Below, piece by piece: positions 1 to 6,040 of a stretch of 13,922 nt of DNA. The stretch's first letter is position 1; every line of letters starts with the position of its first letter. A program made the translations under genes and the position numbers. The notes below the pieces were generated by a model, which was not told the DNA's origin, did no database searches, and worked only from the letters and a program-made list of their open reading frames with translations. The DNA is from Thermococcus sp. (GTDB lineage Archaea > Methanobacteriota_B > Thermococci > Thermococcales > Thermococcaceae). The DNA is taken from the NCBI GenBank assembly GCA_026987155.1, contig JALSNG010000039.1, forward strand, positions 1 through 13,922, given 5' to 3'.

Positions 1-1000
1 AAAGCCTCCTTCCATCTTTGAGCTTGTACTCGGTTATGTTCGGCCTCGGCTCTCTTATCTCAACAGCTAACTCCTCGAGATCCGGTTTGCTTATCTCCAC
101 GTCGAAGTGGCCGGCGTTGGCTAAAATGACCCCATCCTTCATGACCTCGAAGTGCTCCTTCCTTATGCAGTTGATGTCGCCAGTCGAGGTGACGAAGATG
201 TCTCCGACCTTCGCCGCTTCCATCATATCCATGACCAAGAACCCGTCCATTCTGGCCTCTAAAGCTCTAATCGGATCCACCTCGACCACTATCACCGTCG
301 CGCCCAGTCCCTTTGCCCTCATCGCTATGCCCCTGCCGCACCAGCCGTAGCCGACTACAACCACGTTTTTACCCGCTATCAGCAGGTTGGTGGTTCTTAT
401 TATGCCGTCCCAGGTGGACTGGCCGGTACCGTAGCGGTTGTCGAATAGGTATTTCGTGTAGCTGTCGTTCACCGCTATGATGGGGAACCTCAACACGCCG
501 TCCTTCTCCATGGCGCGGAGCCTTATGACGCCCGTTGTCGTTTCCTCGCTCGCCCCCCAGAGTCCGTCTATCAGCTCGGTTCTCTCCTTCAGCACCGTCG
601 AGACCATGTCCGCGCCGTCGTCTATGATGATGTTCGGCCTTATGTCGAGCGCCCTGTTCATGAATTCATAGTATTCCTCCCTGTCCTCACCGCGAATCGC
701 GTAGACCTTGACACCTGCCTTTGCCAAGGCAGCGACAACGTCGTCCTGGGTTGAGAGCGGGTTGCTCGCTGCTGCTGAAACCTCGGCACCCCCTGCCTTG
801 AGCGTGAGGAGCAGAAAAGCCGTCTTCATCTCCAGATGAAGCGTGGTCGCTATCCTTACACCTTTGAATGGCTTCTTCTCCTCGAAGTTCTTTCTTATTG
901 CCTGGAGAACAGGCATGAAGCGCGAAACCCAGTCTATCTTTCTCTCCCCGCTTGGAGACAAACTCAAATCCTTAACGCAGTAGTCCTTCGTGCAGTCCAT
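1..1000 (-). CDS. ahcY: Adenosylhomocysteinase (SAH hydrolase), 3' end outside window
   Basis: The enzyme reversibly splits S-adenosylhomocysteine into adenosine and homocysteine, removing the product inhibitor of methyltransferases; it is cytosolic and NAD-dependent. The reading frame is open from ATG at 1000 to the window edge (333 residues of a family that is about 420 long), so the C-terminal NAD-contacting tail is missing. Visible motifs: TLHLEMKT (52-60), SEETTTG (151-157), NDSYTKYLFDNRYG (178-191, with the substrate and Lys/Asp residues), the Rossmann glycine motif GYGWCGRG (217-224) and NAGHFD (295-300). GGTGGTG lies 3 bases before the ATG. It diverges from the metallo-beta-lactamase gene. 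Some archaeal homologues prefer S-inosylhomocysteine; the sequence here does not decide this. Confidence 0.97.
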   Translation of the reverse strand, partial: MDCTKDYCVKDLSLSPSGERKIDWVSRFMPVLQAIRKNFEEKKPFKGVRIATTLHLEMKTAFLLLTLKAGGAEVSAAASNPLSTQDDVVAALAKAGVKVYAIRGEDREEYYEFMNRALDIRPNIIIDDGADMVSTVLKERTELIDGLWGASEETTTGVIRLRAMEKDGVLRFPIIAVNDSYTKYLFDNRYGTGQSTWDGIIRTTNLLIAGKNVVVVGYGWCGRGIAMRAKGLGATVIVVEVDPIRALEARMDGFLVMDMMEAAKVGDIFVTSTGDINCIRKEHFEVMKDGVILANAGHFDVEISKPDLEELAVEIREPRPNITEYKLKDGRRL

Positions 1001-1028
1001 CTTCACCACCGTTTTTTCTTGGAGTGGG

Positions 1029-1041
1029 CTCTTAAAAGTCC
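1029..1041. promoter_or_regulatory. Shared TATA element for ahcY and the MBL-fold gene
   Basis: CTTAAAAG at 1031-1038 reads CTTTTAAG on the other strand, so it can serve as a TATA box both ways. Its centre is about 35 bases from the ahcY ATG (1000) and 37 from the MBL-fold ATG (1072). With archaeal start sites about 26 bases downstream of the TATA centre, both mRNAs would have leaders of about 10 bases. No second good TATA box lies in the 71-base gap. The sharing is inferred from spacing only. Confidence 0.5.
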
Positions 1042-1071
1042 TCCGAAAGGCTTTTGAATTAGGCCGCTCTA

Positions 1072-1848
1072 ATGAGGCTCATGGCTAAGGGTGAATACCC
1101 CTGCATCAAAAGGGTTCGCTCGAACCTCTACAAGATTAAAGCAGGAAAGCTCTCGGCCTTCTCCTACCTCATAACGGCCAACATAAACGTCCTCATCGAT
1201 ACAGCGTTGATGAGCGACTACCCGAGGCTTGAGGAAGGTCTCTTGGAGCTTGGCCTAAGGCCACGCGATATAGACTTAGTCCTCAACACCCACGAGCACT
1301 GCGACCACGTGGGTGGAAACCTCTACCTGCAGGATGTTTCGCTCATCGGAGCCTACAAATATTCAGCCGTTAAGATACGGTACGGGGACGACGAGGTAAT
1401 GAGATGCCGCCACCACGGGGAACCCTTTCCCGGCAGTAAGGTTCACCTCTGGCTCAACAACGCTGATGTAATCGACGCCGGCTCCTGGATTCTGAAGGTC
1501 ATCCATACACCTGGTCACACCTCAGGCTCGATGTGCCTCTACGAGCCCAGGAAGAGGATACTTTTCTCCGGTGATACGCTGTTTGCAAAGGGAACCCCTT
1601 CAAACGTCTACGACTCCGGCAGTTTGGGCGAGTACTTTAACTCGCTCCGCCTCCTCAAAACCCTTAGGATAGACCACCTTCTTCCCGGCCACGGCTGGGA
1701 GTCAAAGGACGTTGAAAGGGACATAGAGCTCACGATAGAGAGTGTCGTAGAACGCTTTCCGGACAGGAGGTACCTATTAAGGCTCTTGAGGGAAAGCGAG
1801 GACAACGTTTATATGGATGAAGGCGATGGAAGAACGGTGAGTGTATGA
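1072..1848 (+). CDS. Metallo-beta-lactamase-fold hydrolase (glyoxalase II-like)
   Basis: A 258-residue protein with the complete two-metal site of the MBL superfamily: H74-x-H76-x-D78-H79 in THEHCDHVGG, H149 in HTPGHTSG, D168 in FSGDTL and H207 in LLPGHGW. It should be a soluble metal-dependent hydrolase of a thioester, lactone or other ester; the substrate cannot be told. ATG 1072 and ATG 1081 are both possible. ATG 1081 has GAGG 4 bases upstream, while ATG 1072 has only weak Shine-Dalgarno character, so the start may be 9 bases later than given. The last 4 bases overlap the next gene (ATGA), indicating translational coupling and perhaps consecutive steps acting on one substrate. Confidence 0.93.
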   Translation: MRLMAKGEYPCIKRVRSNLYKIKAGKLSAFSYLITANINVLIDTALMSDYPRLEEGLLELGLRPRDIDLVLNTHEHCDHVGGNLYLQDVSLIGAYKYSAVKIRYGDDEVMRCRHHGEPFPGSKVHLWLNNADVIDAGSWILKVIHTPGHTSGSMCLYEPRKRILFSGDTLFAKGTPSNVYDSGSLGEYFNSLRLLKTLRIDHLLPGHGWESKDVERDIELTIESVVERFPDRRYLLRLLRESEDNVYMDEGDGRTVSV

Positions 1849-2426
1849 TAGTTGACCTATCGGTGCCCCTCTCAGAGGATACGCCGGTCTACCCCGATGA
1901 TCCGAGGGTAAGCATAAGGCTCTGGGCCGTCATCGACAGGGACGGCTACTACATGAACGTCCTGAAGATGGGGGAACACTCGGGAACGCACGTTGATGCT
2001 CCAGCGCACTTCGTGCCCGGGGGAAAGACCATCGACGAGATGCCCCTTGAAAAGTTCATTGGCGAGGGAACCGTTATCGACGTCAGTGTCGGGAATGGGC
2101 CGGTGAAACTTGACGAGATCCCCGATTCCGGCTATTACAGCAAGGTCGTGCTTTTCATGACTAATGGCCGGGAGCTCTCTCCGGAGGTGGCTCTGTTTCT
2201 CGTGGCCGAGGGAATTAAAGCCGTTGGCACCGATGCGATTAGCATAGGCGATGAGACCGTCCACAGGATACTCCTCAGCGAGGAGGTGCCGGTGTTTGAG
2301 GGCCTGACCAACCTCGAAAAACTGGTTGGCAAAACCTTCACCTTCGTGGCTTTTCCCCTCAAAATTGAAGGTGGCTCGGGAAGCCCCGTCAGGGCAGTGG
2401 CCATGGTTCACTCGGACTCCGAATGA
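1845..2426 (+). CDS. Cyclase-family metal-dependent hydrolase (kynurenine formamidase-like)
   Basis: A 193-residue protein of the cyclase family (PF04199 type). The N-terminal signature IVDLSVPLSEDTPVYP (2-17) and the metal motif GEHSGTHVDAPAHF (43-56) are present, giving H45, H49 and D51 as likely ligands and H55 as a likely catalytic base. The later VFEGLTNLEKL element (about 151-161) matches the conserved region with the catalytic Glu in KynB-type enzymes. Known members hydrolyse N-formylkynurenine, isatin or related amides. The start overlaps the stop of the MBL-fold gene by 4 bases, so the two form an operon. The 3' end overlaps the convergent RNase P gene by 19 bases. Function beyond the family is unknown; no tryptophan-degradation genes are adjacent. 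Confidence 0.93.
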   Translation: MIVDLSVPLSEDTPVYPDDPRVSIRLWAVIDRDGYYMNVLKMGEHSGTHVDAPAHFVPGGKTIDEMPLEKFIGEGTVIDVSVGNGPVKLDEIPDSGYYSKVVLFMTNGRELSPEVALFLVAEGIKAVGTDAISIGDETVHRILLSEEVPVFEGLTNLEKLVGKTFTFVAFPLKIEGGSGSPVRAVAMVHSDSE

Positions 2427-2815
2427 TCGCTTCCCCCAACGCCCACATTCCCATCCAAGGATTTCCTTCTCCGCTCCTTCTTCTCCCTTACGTAGGGATA
2501 GCGCATTATGTGTCCGCAGTTGAGGCATTTGATAACGACGTGGGGATACGGTTTATCCCTGAGCCTCACCCTGGCGTTAACGCCCGGAACGAGGAAGGAA
2601 TGGCATTTCTTGCAGTACCGCCTTTTCCACTTTCTTGGAAGTTTTATCCTGGCCTTCTGCTGAACCGCGAGGGCTATCTCAACGTAGCGATTGGCCAGCT
2701 CCGGCTCATAGGGAAAAACACGCTCCGCCAACGTGAAGAGGGTCTCAATCCTCTCCCGGGCGATCATGCGCTTTTCCCTCTGCTCCCTCTGGCGGACAAC
2801 TTTTTTCCTGCTCAT
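2408..2815 (-). CDS. rnp4: Ribonuclease P protein component 4 (Rpp21 family)
   Basis: This is a protein subunit of archaeal RNase P, which removes the 5' leader of pre-tRNA; Rpp21 pairs with Rpp29 on the specificity domain of the RNA. The 135-residue protein has a basic helical N-terminus (SRKKVVRQREQREKRM), the helix ERVFPYEPELANRYVEIA (31-48) and a zinc ribbon with C68-x2-C71 and C97-x2-C100. The start is ATG 2815: GGTGAT lies 3 bases upstream and overlaps the stop of the preceding gene, 4 bases away. An upstream TTG (2830) in frame is rejected. After the usual core ends (about residue 115), there is a polar tail (RRRKSLDGNVGVGGSDHSESE) that overlaps the convergent cyclase gene; the P. furiosus protein, as I recall, is about 117 residues. 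Confidence 0.95.
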   Translation of the reverse strand: MSRKKVVRQREQREKRMIARERIETLFTLAERVFPYEPELANRYVEIALAVQQKARIKLPRKWKRRYCKKCHSFLVPGVNARVRLRDKPYPHVVIKCLNCGHIMRYPYVREKKERRRKSLDGNVGVGGSDHSESE

Positions 2816-2819
2816 GATA

Positions 2820-4325
2820 TCACCGGACAAGCCGAAGTTTACCAGCGTAAGGCTCGTAGAGGTACCCTTCGGCTATTAATCTTTCTATTAGCTTCTCGGC
2901 ATCTTCCCTTCTGAATCCCCTGGAAAGGAGGGCCTCCAGAAATTCAATCCGGTCAACAGAACCGTCGGTCGAAGTGGATTCCAAGTCCATGAAAATGCCA
3001 ATGGCCATGTTAGAGCGCTTATCGGCGCTGATGTACCTCTCGTAGTCCCTCACGAGTTTCATCAACAGATTGGGTGGCAATTCGTTTATCCACATGTCGA
3101 GGAGCTCCTGGTTTATCAGCAGGACATCGTTGATGAGACCTCTTTTGAGTTTCCCTTCGAACCTAACCATGGATCCAAGGAGGTGGAGACTAAGGAGGTA
3201 CCGGGTGTTGGTTTCAAACACCATACCCCCAAGCCGGAGTGCATCGAATTTCTCACCGTACTCCATTCTGTTCCGGGCCAACCATGCCTCGAACTTCCTT
3301 CTGAATTCCGTGAATTCACCGACGTTGAAGGAAGCAAATTTCATTCGCTCCAGGAATATTGTGGCAACAAAATTAGGCATTAATTCTTCGAGTTCTCTAT
3401 TCCTCTCGTAGGCTATGGGTTCAGCAAGAATGAAGGGTGATTCGGAAAGCCTTGCCGTGAGATCATTTGGAAGAACGCTCTCTTTTGCTCCCAAAAAAAC
3501 TGCCCTCTTTCCCTCAAACTGGGAGAGTGCCCATTTGGGGACGGGGACTTTCTTTTTAAGAAGTGTCCTGCTCGTTGGAACATAATAAAAAAGCCCCGAA
3601 TTGTTTGGGTTTTTCATCCTAAAATCAATATCGAGGAGTGGATCGGAGTATTCTATCCAGGTTTCCCTCTTCAGTCGCAGCTCCCAGGGGAGGAGTGAAT
3701 AGAGGTATCGAAAAGCCTCCCATGCCGAGAGGGCAACCTTTTCGTCCCGTTTAAAAACGGAAAGTGTCACCCCTTCCCCCCAGCGATTCCCGGTTCCAAT
3801 CATCGTGGGAGACGCAAAGAAAGAGTATACCACGGCCTTTTCAAAGTCGTAGTTAGCGTAAAGAGTATCCATGATTAGCGACTCCATTTCAGATTTTTGC
3901 AAAGCTAACTCCGGGTTCACAGTCCAGTGGGCCGAGTAATCCCCGGAAGAGATCTCATCCACGAAAAGCATTCTCATGGTGCCCCACGGATAAGCTCCCA
4001 TCCTTCCCCTGGCGCGGACCATGGCGCCGGAGTAAAGTCGTCCAGAAACTTTGGAGTTCTCGGATATCCTGAGCACGATGTATGGTCTAATGGCATCCTT
4101 TGGCAATCTCCCGAGCTCGGAGGGAGATAAGGGCGACAGAAGATAGTAAACGGCGTCTCGTGGAGAATTGGGCGGCTCCCTCATCAGCAGAAATCCAGTC
4201 AGCTCTATCACATCCCCTATCTTTATCCTCTGGATTTTACTCTGAAACTCACGCGCCCTCTCGCCCGGGCTTAGCGATTCCCTCTTTCTCTCCAGCCTGA
4301 TAAGTTCGAGTAGTTCCTCCACCAT
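2820..4325 (-). CDS. Uncharacterised protein, possibly a degenerate MCM-like AAA+ paralogue
   Basis: A 501-residue soluble protein that I cannot name. Seen: a charged helical N-terminus (1-33); a stretch of alternating strands at 34-125 (KIGDVIELTGFLL ... GAMVRARGRMG) that looks like an OB-fold; a middle region with DFEKAVVYSFFASPT (160-174), which resembles the MCM segment before the Walker A loop; RAVFLGAKESVLPNDLTARL (274-293), which resembles the sensor-1 and arginine-finger region; FETNTRYLLSLHLLGSMVRF (370-389), which resembles the MCM lid segment T-x-R-x-LE; and a C-terminal winged helix (452-501) ending in EGYLYEPYAGKLRLV. No GKS/GKT Walker A and no clear DE Walker B exist, so ATPase activity is unlikely. 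ATG 4325 is chosen because it lies about 26 bases from a TATA box, implying a leaderless or near-leaderless mRNA; GTG codons just upstream cannot be excluded. It is co-transcribed with rnp4. The MCM kinship is inference. Confidence 0.88.
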   Translation of the reverse strand: MVEELLELIRLERKRESLSPGERAREFQSKIQRIKIGDVIELTGFLLMREPPNSPRDAVYYLLSPLSPSELGRLPKDAIRPYIVLRISENSKVSGRLYSGAMVRARGRMGAYPWGTMRMLFVDEISSGDYSAHWTVNPELALQKSEMESLIMDTLYANYDFEKAVVYSFFASPTMIGTGNRWGEGVTLSVFKRDEKVALSAWEAFRYLYSLLPWELRLKRETWIEYSDPLLDIDFRMKNPNNSGLFYYVPTSRTLLKKKVPVPKWALSQFEGKRAVFLGAKESVLPNDLTARLSESPFILAEPIAYERNRELEELMPNFVATIFLERMKFASFNVGEFTEFRRKFEAWLARNRMEYGEKFDALRLGGMVFETNTRYLLSLHLLGSMVRFEGKLKRGLINDVLLINQELLDMWINELPPNLLMKLVRDYERYISADKRSNMAIGIFMDLESTSTDGSVDRIEFLEALLSRGFRREDAEKLIERLIAEGYLYEPYAGKLRLVR

Positions 4326-4345
4326 CGGACACTCATCCACCACAA

Positions 4346-4356
4346 GATTTATAAAC
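4346..4356. promoter_or_regulatory. Palindromic TATA box shared by the 5S rRNA and the MCM-like gene
   Basis: TTTATAAA at 4348-4355 is a perfect palindrome. On the plus strand its centre is about 27 bases before the 5' end of the 5S rRNA. On the minus strand it is about 26 bases before ATG 4325. Both are the expected archaeal TATA-to-start distance. The minus side is preceded by a purine-rich GCGGAGGG, a possible BRE. No other TATA candidate is present in the 53-base gap. Confidence 0.65.
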
Positions 4357-4378
4357 CCTCCGCGGGAGCTATAGGACG

Positions 4379-4503
4379 GTACGGCGGTCATAGCGGCGGG
4401 GTCACACCCGGTCTCGTTTCGACCCCGGAAGTTAAGCCCGCCAGCGATCCCGGGTGTACTGCCCTCCGAGAGGGGGCGGGAAACCGGGGACGCCGCCGGC
4501 CAC
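4379..4503 (+). rRNA. 5S ribosomal RNA
   Basis: About 125 bases matching the Thermococcales 5S pattern: TACGGCGGTCATAGCG at the 5' end, CACACCCGGTCTCGTTTCGA in the loop B/C region, CCCGGAAGTTAAGCCC, GCGATCCCGGGTGTACTG, GAGAGGGGGCGGGAAACCG and the closing CGCCGCCGGCCAC. Helix I is formed by GGCGG (4383-4387) with CCGCC (4493-4497). Helix II is GGCGGG (about 4394-4400) with CCCGCC (about 4437-4442). In these archaea 5S genes are unlinked from 16S-23S, as here, where it stands between protein genes. Ends are estimated to within a few bases. Confidence 0.96.
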
Positions 4504-4518
4504 TAACCTGTTCTCGCA

Positions 4519-4530
4519 AGTCTTAAATCC
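4519..4530 (+). promoter_or_regulatory. Probable TATA box of pcm
   Basis: AGTCTTAAATCC has a TATA core TCTTAAAT centred near 4525, about 37 bases before ATG 4562. The start site would be about 4551, giving a short leader. Read-through from the 5S gene is also possible, since the gap is only about 58 bases. Confidence 0.5.
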
Positions 4531-4561
4531 TTTGGGTGTGTATTTTCGTTGGATGGGTCCG

Positions 4562-5224
4562 ATGGCTTCCGAGGAAGAACTCAGGAGGAGATGGAAAGAA
4601 AGGGTTGAAGCCCTTGTCCGCGAGAGGATAATCAAGAGTGAGGTCGTGAAGGAGGCTTTTCTCAAGTATCCGCGCTACCTCTTCGTTCAGAAGCGCTATC
4701 AAAAGTATGCACACGTTGATGAGCCCCTTCCCATTCCGGGAGGGCAGACGATAAGTGCCCCCCACATGGTGGCGATAATGCTTGAACTGGCGGAGCTTAG
4801 GCCGGGAATGAACGTCCTTGAGGTAGGAACCGGCAGTGGATGGAATGCCGCTCTTATAGCTGAGCTCGTAAAGACCGATGTTTATACGATAGAAAGGATC
4901 CCCGAGCTGGTCGAGTTCGCCAGGAAAAACCTTGAGAGGGCAGGGGCAAAACACGTCCATGTCATCCCCGGAGACGGCACGAAGGGCTTTCCGCCAGAGG
5001 CACCCTACGACAGGATAATCGTCACCGCCGGGGCGCCGAGGGTTCCCGAGCCCCTGGTGGAACAGCTGAATCCGGGGGGAAAACTGCTGATACCCGTTGG
5101 GAGCTATCACCTATGGCAAGACCTATACGTGGTTGAAAAAACTGAAAACGGGGAAATACTGAAAAAGCGCTGGGGCGGCGTCGCTTTCGTGCCCCTCATA
5201 GGGGAGCACGGCTGGAAGGAGTAG
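4562..5224 (+). CDS. pcm: Protein-L-isoaspartate O-methyltransferase
   Basis: It methylates L-isoaspartyl residues from SAM, starting repair of damaged proteins, a reaction important in heat-exposed cytoplasm. The 220-residue protein matches the P. furiosus enzyme closely in order and length. KYPRYLFVQKRYQKYAHVDE (35-54) and PLPIPGGQTISAPHMVA (55-71, with the active-site Ser65) form the substrate side. VLEVGTGSGWNAAL (85-98) is SAM motif I, YTIERIPELVEFA is post-I, and IIVTAGAPRVPEPL is motif II. The C-terminus GGVAFVPLIGEHGWKE is typical. ATG 4562 gives the family length and aligns with known N-termini; ATG 4553 and more upstream codons run into the promoter or 5S gene and are rejected. Confidence 0.96.
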   Translation: MASEEELRRRWKERVEALVRERIIKSEVVKEAFLKYPRYLFVQKRYQKYAHVDEPLPIPGGQTISAPHMVAIMLELAELRPGMNVLEVGTGSGWNAALIAELVKTDVYTIERIPELVEFARKNLERAGAKHVHVIPGDGTKGFPPEAPYDRIIVTAGAPRVPEPLVEQLNPGGKLLIPVGSYHLWQDLYVVEKTENGEILKKRWGGVAFVPLIGEHGWKE

Positions 5225-5261
5225 GCTTTTAAATTCCCTCCCCTTTTGATAACCTGGTGAT
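5225..5261 (+). promoter_or_regulatory. Promoter and ribosome binding site of the PSP-like HAD gene
   Basis: TTTTAAAT at 5227-5234 is a good TATA core directly after the pcm stop. Its centre is about 35 bases before ATG 5265, predicting a start near 5256. GGTGAT at 5256-5261 is the Shine-Dalgarno element, 3 bases before the ATG. Confidence 0.6.
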
Positions 5262-5264
5262 AAC

Positions 5265-5894
5265 ATGAGGCTCATAGCTTTTGATCTCGAGGGGACGCTG
5301 GTTAAGTCGGTCTCCAGCTGGGTGGAGCTTCACAAGAGGTTTGGGACTTGGGAGAAGGGGAAGGAGTATGCTGAGCTTTTCTTCTCCGGCAAAATAGATT
5401 ACGTAAAGTGGGCGGAGCTCGATGCTTCCCTTTGGAGGGGCCGCACGAGAGAAGAAATAATGGAATGGGTGAACTCAGTCGAGTACATGGAGGGGGCAAA
5501 GGAGCTCATCGAGTTTCTCCGGGAGAACGACTTCAAGATAGCGATACTGTCAAGCGGTCTCATGTGCTTGGCTGGAAGGATTGCCAAGGAGCTCGGGGTT
5601 GACTACGTTTTTGCCAACGAGCTGATCTTTGAAAACGGCGTCGTTACCGGAAAAGTAAATCCCCTCGTTGACTTCAAGAGCAAGGGGATTATACTCAGAG
5701 AGCTAAGGGATGAGCTCAAGCCCGAGCTGACGGTAGCGGTTGGCGACGGATACAACGACCTGAGCATGTTCAAAGAGGCTGACGTCAGCATAGCGATAAA
5801 CCCTCACGAGGGTGTTGAAGGCGATCACAACGTTGAGAGCCTCCACGAGGTTATGGAGATAATAAGGGGACTCGTAGAAGGACGGGGTCAGTGA
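5265..5894 (+). CDS. HAD-superfamily phosphatase, archaeal PSP-like subfamily IB
   Basis: A 209-residue HAD hydrolase of the phosphoserine-phosphatase-like type. Motif I is FDLEGTL with nucleophile D7; the usual second Asp (general acid) is E9, as in DLEG-type ThrH-like enzymes and in archaeal PSP-like proteins. Motif II is ILSSGL (S96 or S97), motif III is K138 or K140 in DFKSKGI, and motif IV is VGDGYNDLSMF with D161 and D165. The helical cap lies at about 12-75. It could be a phosphoserine, homoserine-pathway or other small phosphatase; the Glu makes a standard SerB assignment unsafe. The stop codon region is overlapped on the other strand by the D-box end of a C/D guide RNA. Confidence 0.93.
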   Translation: MRLIAFDLEGTLVKSVSSWVELHKRFGTWEKGKEYAELFFSGKIDYVKWAELDASLWRGRTREEIMEWVNSVEYMEGAKELIEFLRENDFKIAILSSGLMCLAGRIAKELGVDYVFANELIFENGVVTGKVNPLVDFKSKGIILRELRDELKPELTVAVGDGYNDLSMFKEADVSIAINPHEGVEGDHNVESLHEVMEIIRGLVEGRGQ

Positions 5895-5941
5895 AGGGCG
5901 TGCTCATCACGTTCAGCAAAGCAAAAGTTCGTCATCCCCCC
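5883..5941 (-). ncRNA. Box C/D guide RNA with two 12-nt guides
   Basis: On the minus strand, in order: G-run, box C ATGACGA (5935-5929), 12-nt guide ACTTTTGCTTTG, box D' CTGA (5916-5913), a 2-base linker, box C' GTGATGA (5910-5904, perfect consensus), 12-nt guide GCACGCCCTTCA, box D CTGA (5891-5888), then CCCC (5887-5884). The leading GGGG can pair with the trailing CCCC to form the terminal stem. Two exact 12-base spacers between the boxes are the archaeal standard. By the D+5 rule the guides predict 2'-O-methylation of G in CAAAGCAAAAGU and of G in UGAAGGGCGUGC; I could not place these targets. Box C has C in place of U at position 5. It directly follows the H/ACA RNA and overlaps the end of the HAD gene antisense. 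Confidence 0.87.
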
Positions 5942-6003
5942 TGTTGGCCCGACCGGAATCCCCGGTTCATCCTCCCCGGGGCGGGCGAACGTCGGGCCAC
6001 TCC
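5942..6003 (-). ncRNA. Box H/ACA guide RNA (single hairpin)
   Basis: On the minus strand: basal stem TGGCCCGAC (5999-5991) pairs perfectly with GTCGGGCCA (5953-5945) and is followed at once by ACA (5944-5942). The pocket is GTTCGCCCG on the 5' side and ATTCCG on the 3' side. The upper stem is CCCCGG with CCGGGG, capped by GGAGGATGAA, which has the GA and TGA elements expected of a K-loop bound by L7Ae. The pocket top lies 15 bases from ACA, within the 14-16 rule for archaeal pseudouridine guides. Predicted target: CGGAAU, then the modified U and one base, then about CGGGCGAAC. I could not identify the rRNA site. Length is about 62 nt from the predicted start. The plus strand lacks an ACA box. 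Confidence 0.82.
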
Positions 6004-6020
6004 GTATAGAATCTCCCAAG

Positions 6021-6040
6021 CCCGCTTAAATCTTTTCCTC
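6021..6040 (-). promoter_or_regulatory. Promoter of the H/ACA-C/D guide RNA pair
   Basis: On the minus strand GAGGAAAAGATTTAAGCGGG has a BRE-like GAGGAAA and a TATA core AGATTTAAG centred near 6028. A start site about 26 bases on is near 6003, just before the basal stem of the H/ACA RNA at 5999. The element lies in the last bases and just after the stop of the prepilin peptidase gene, so the RNAs have an autonomous promoter. Confidence 0.7.

Noticed and set aside
1872..2528. Long minus-strand frame (218 codons) opposite the cyclase gene
   Set aside because: It is a shadow of the recognised cyclase gene; it has no motif, and it would also overlap rnp4.
2423..2914. Plus-strand frame of 163 codons over rnp4
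   Set aside because: Opposite to a clear zinc-ribbon RNase P protein; no domain and no ribosome binding site.
4454..4561. N-terminal extension of pcm into the 5S region
   Set aside because: It would translate rRNA sequence and the promoter. Family length and a TATA box support ATG 4562.
4523..5110. Minus-strand frame of 195 codons opposite pcm
   Set aside because: Antisense to the well-conserved pcm; the frame remains open because of codon bias only.
5945..5999. The inverted repeat as a transcription terminator of the plus-strand HAD gene
   Set aside because: No T-run follows on the plus strand, whereas the minus strand has an ACA box, a K-loop, correct pocket spacing and a promoter, fitting an H/ACA RNA.
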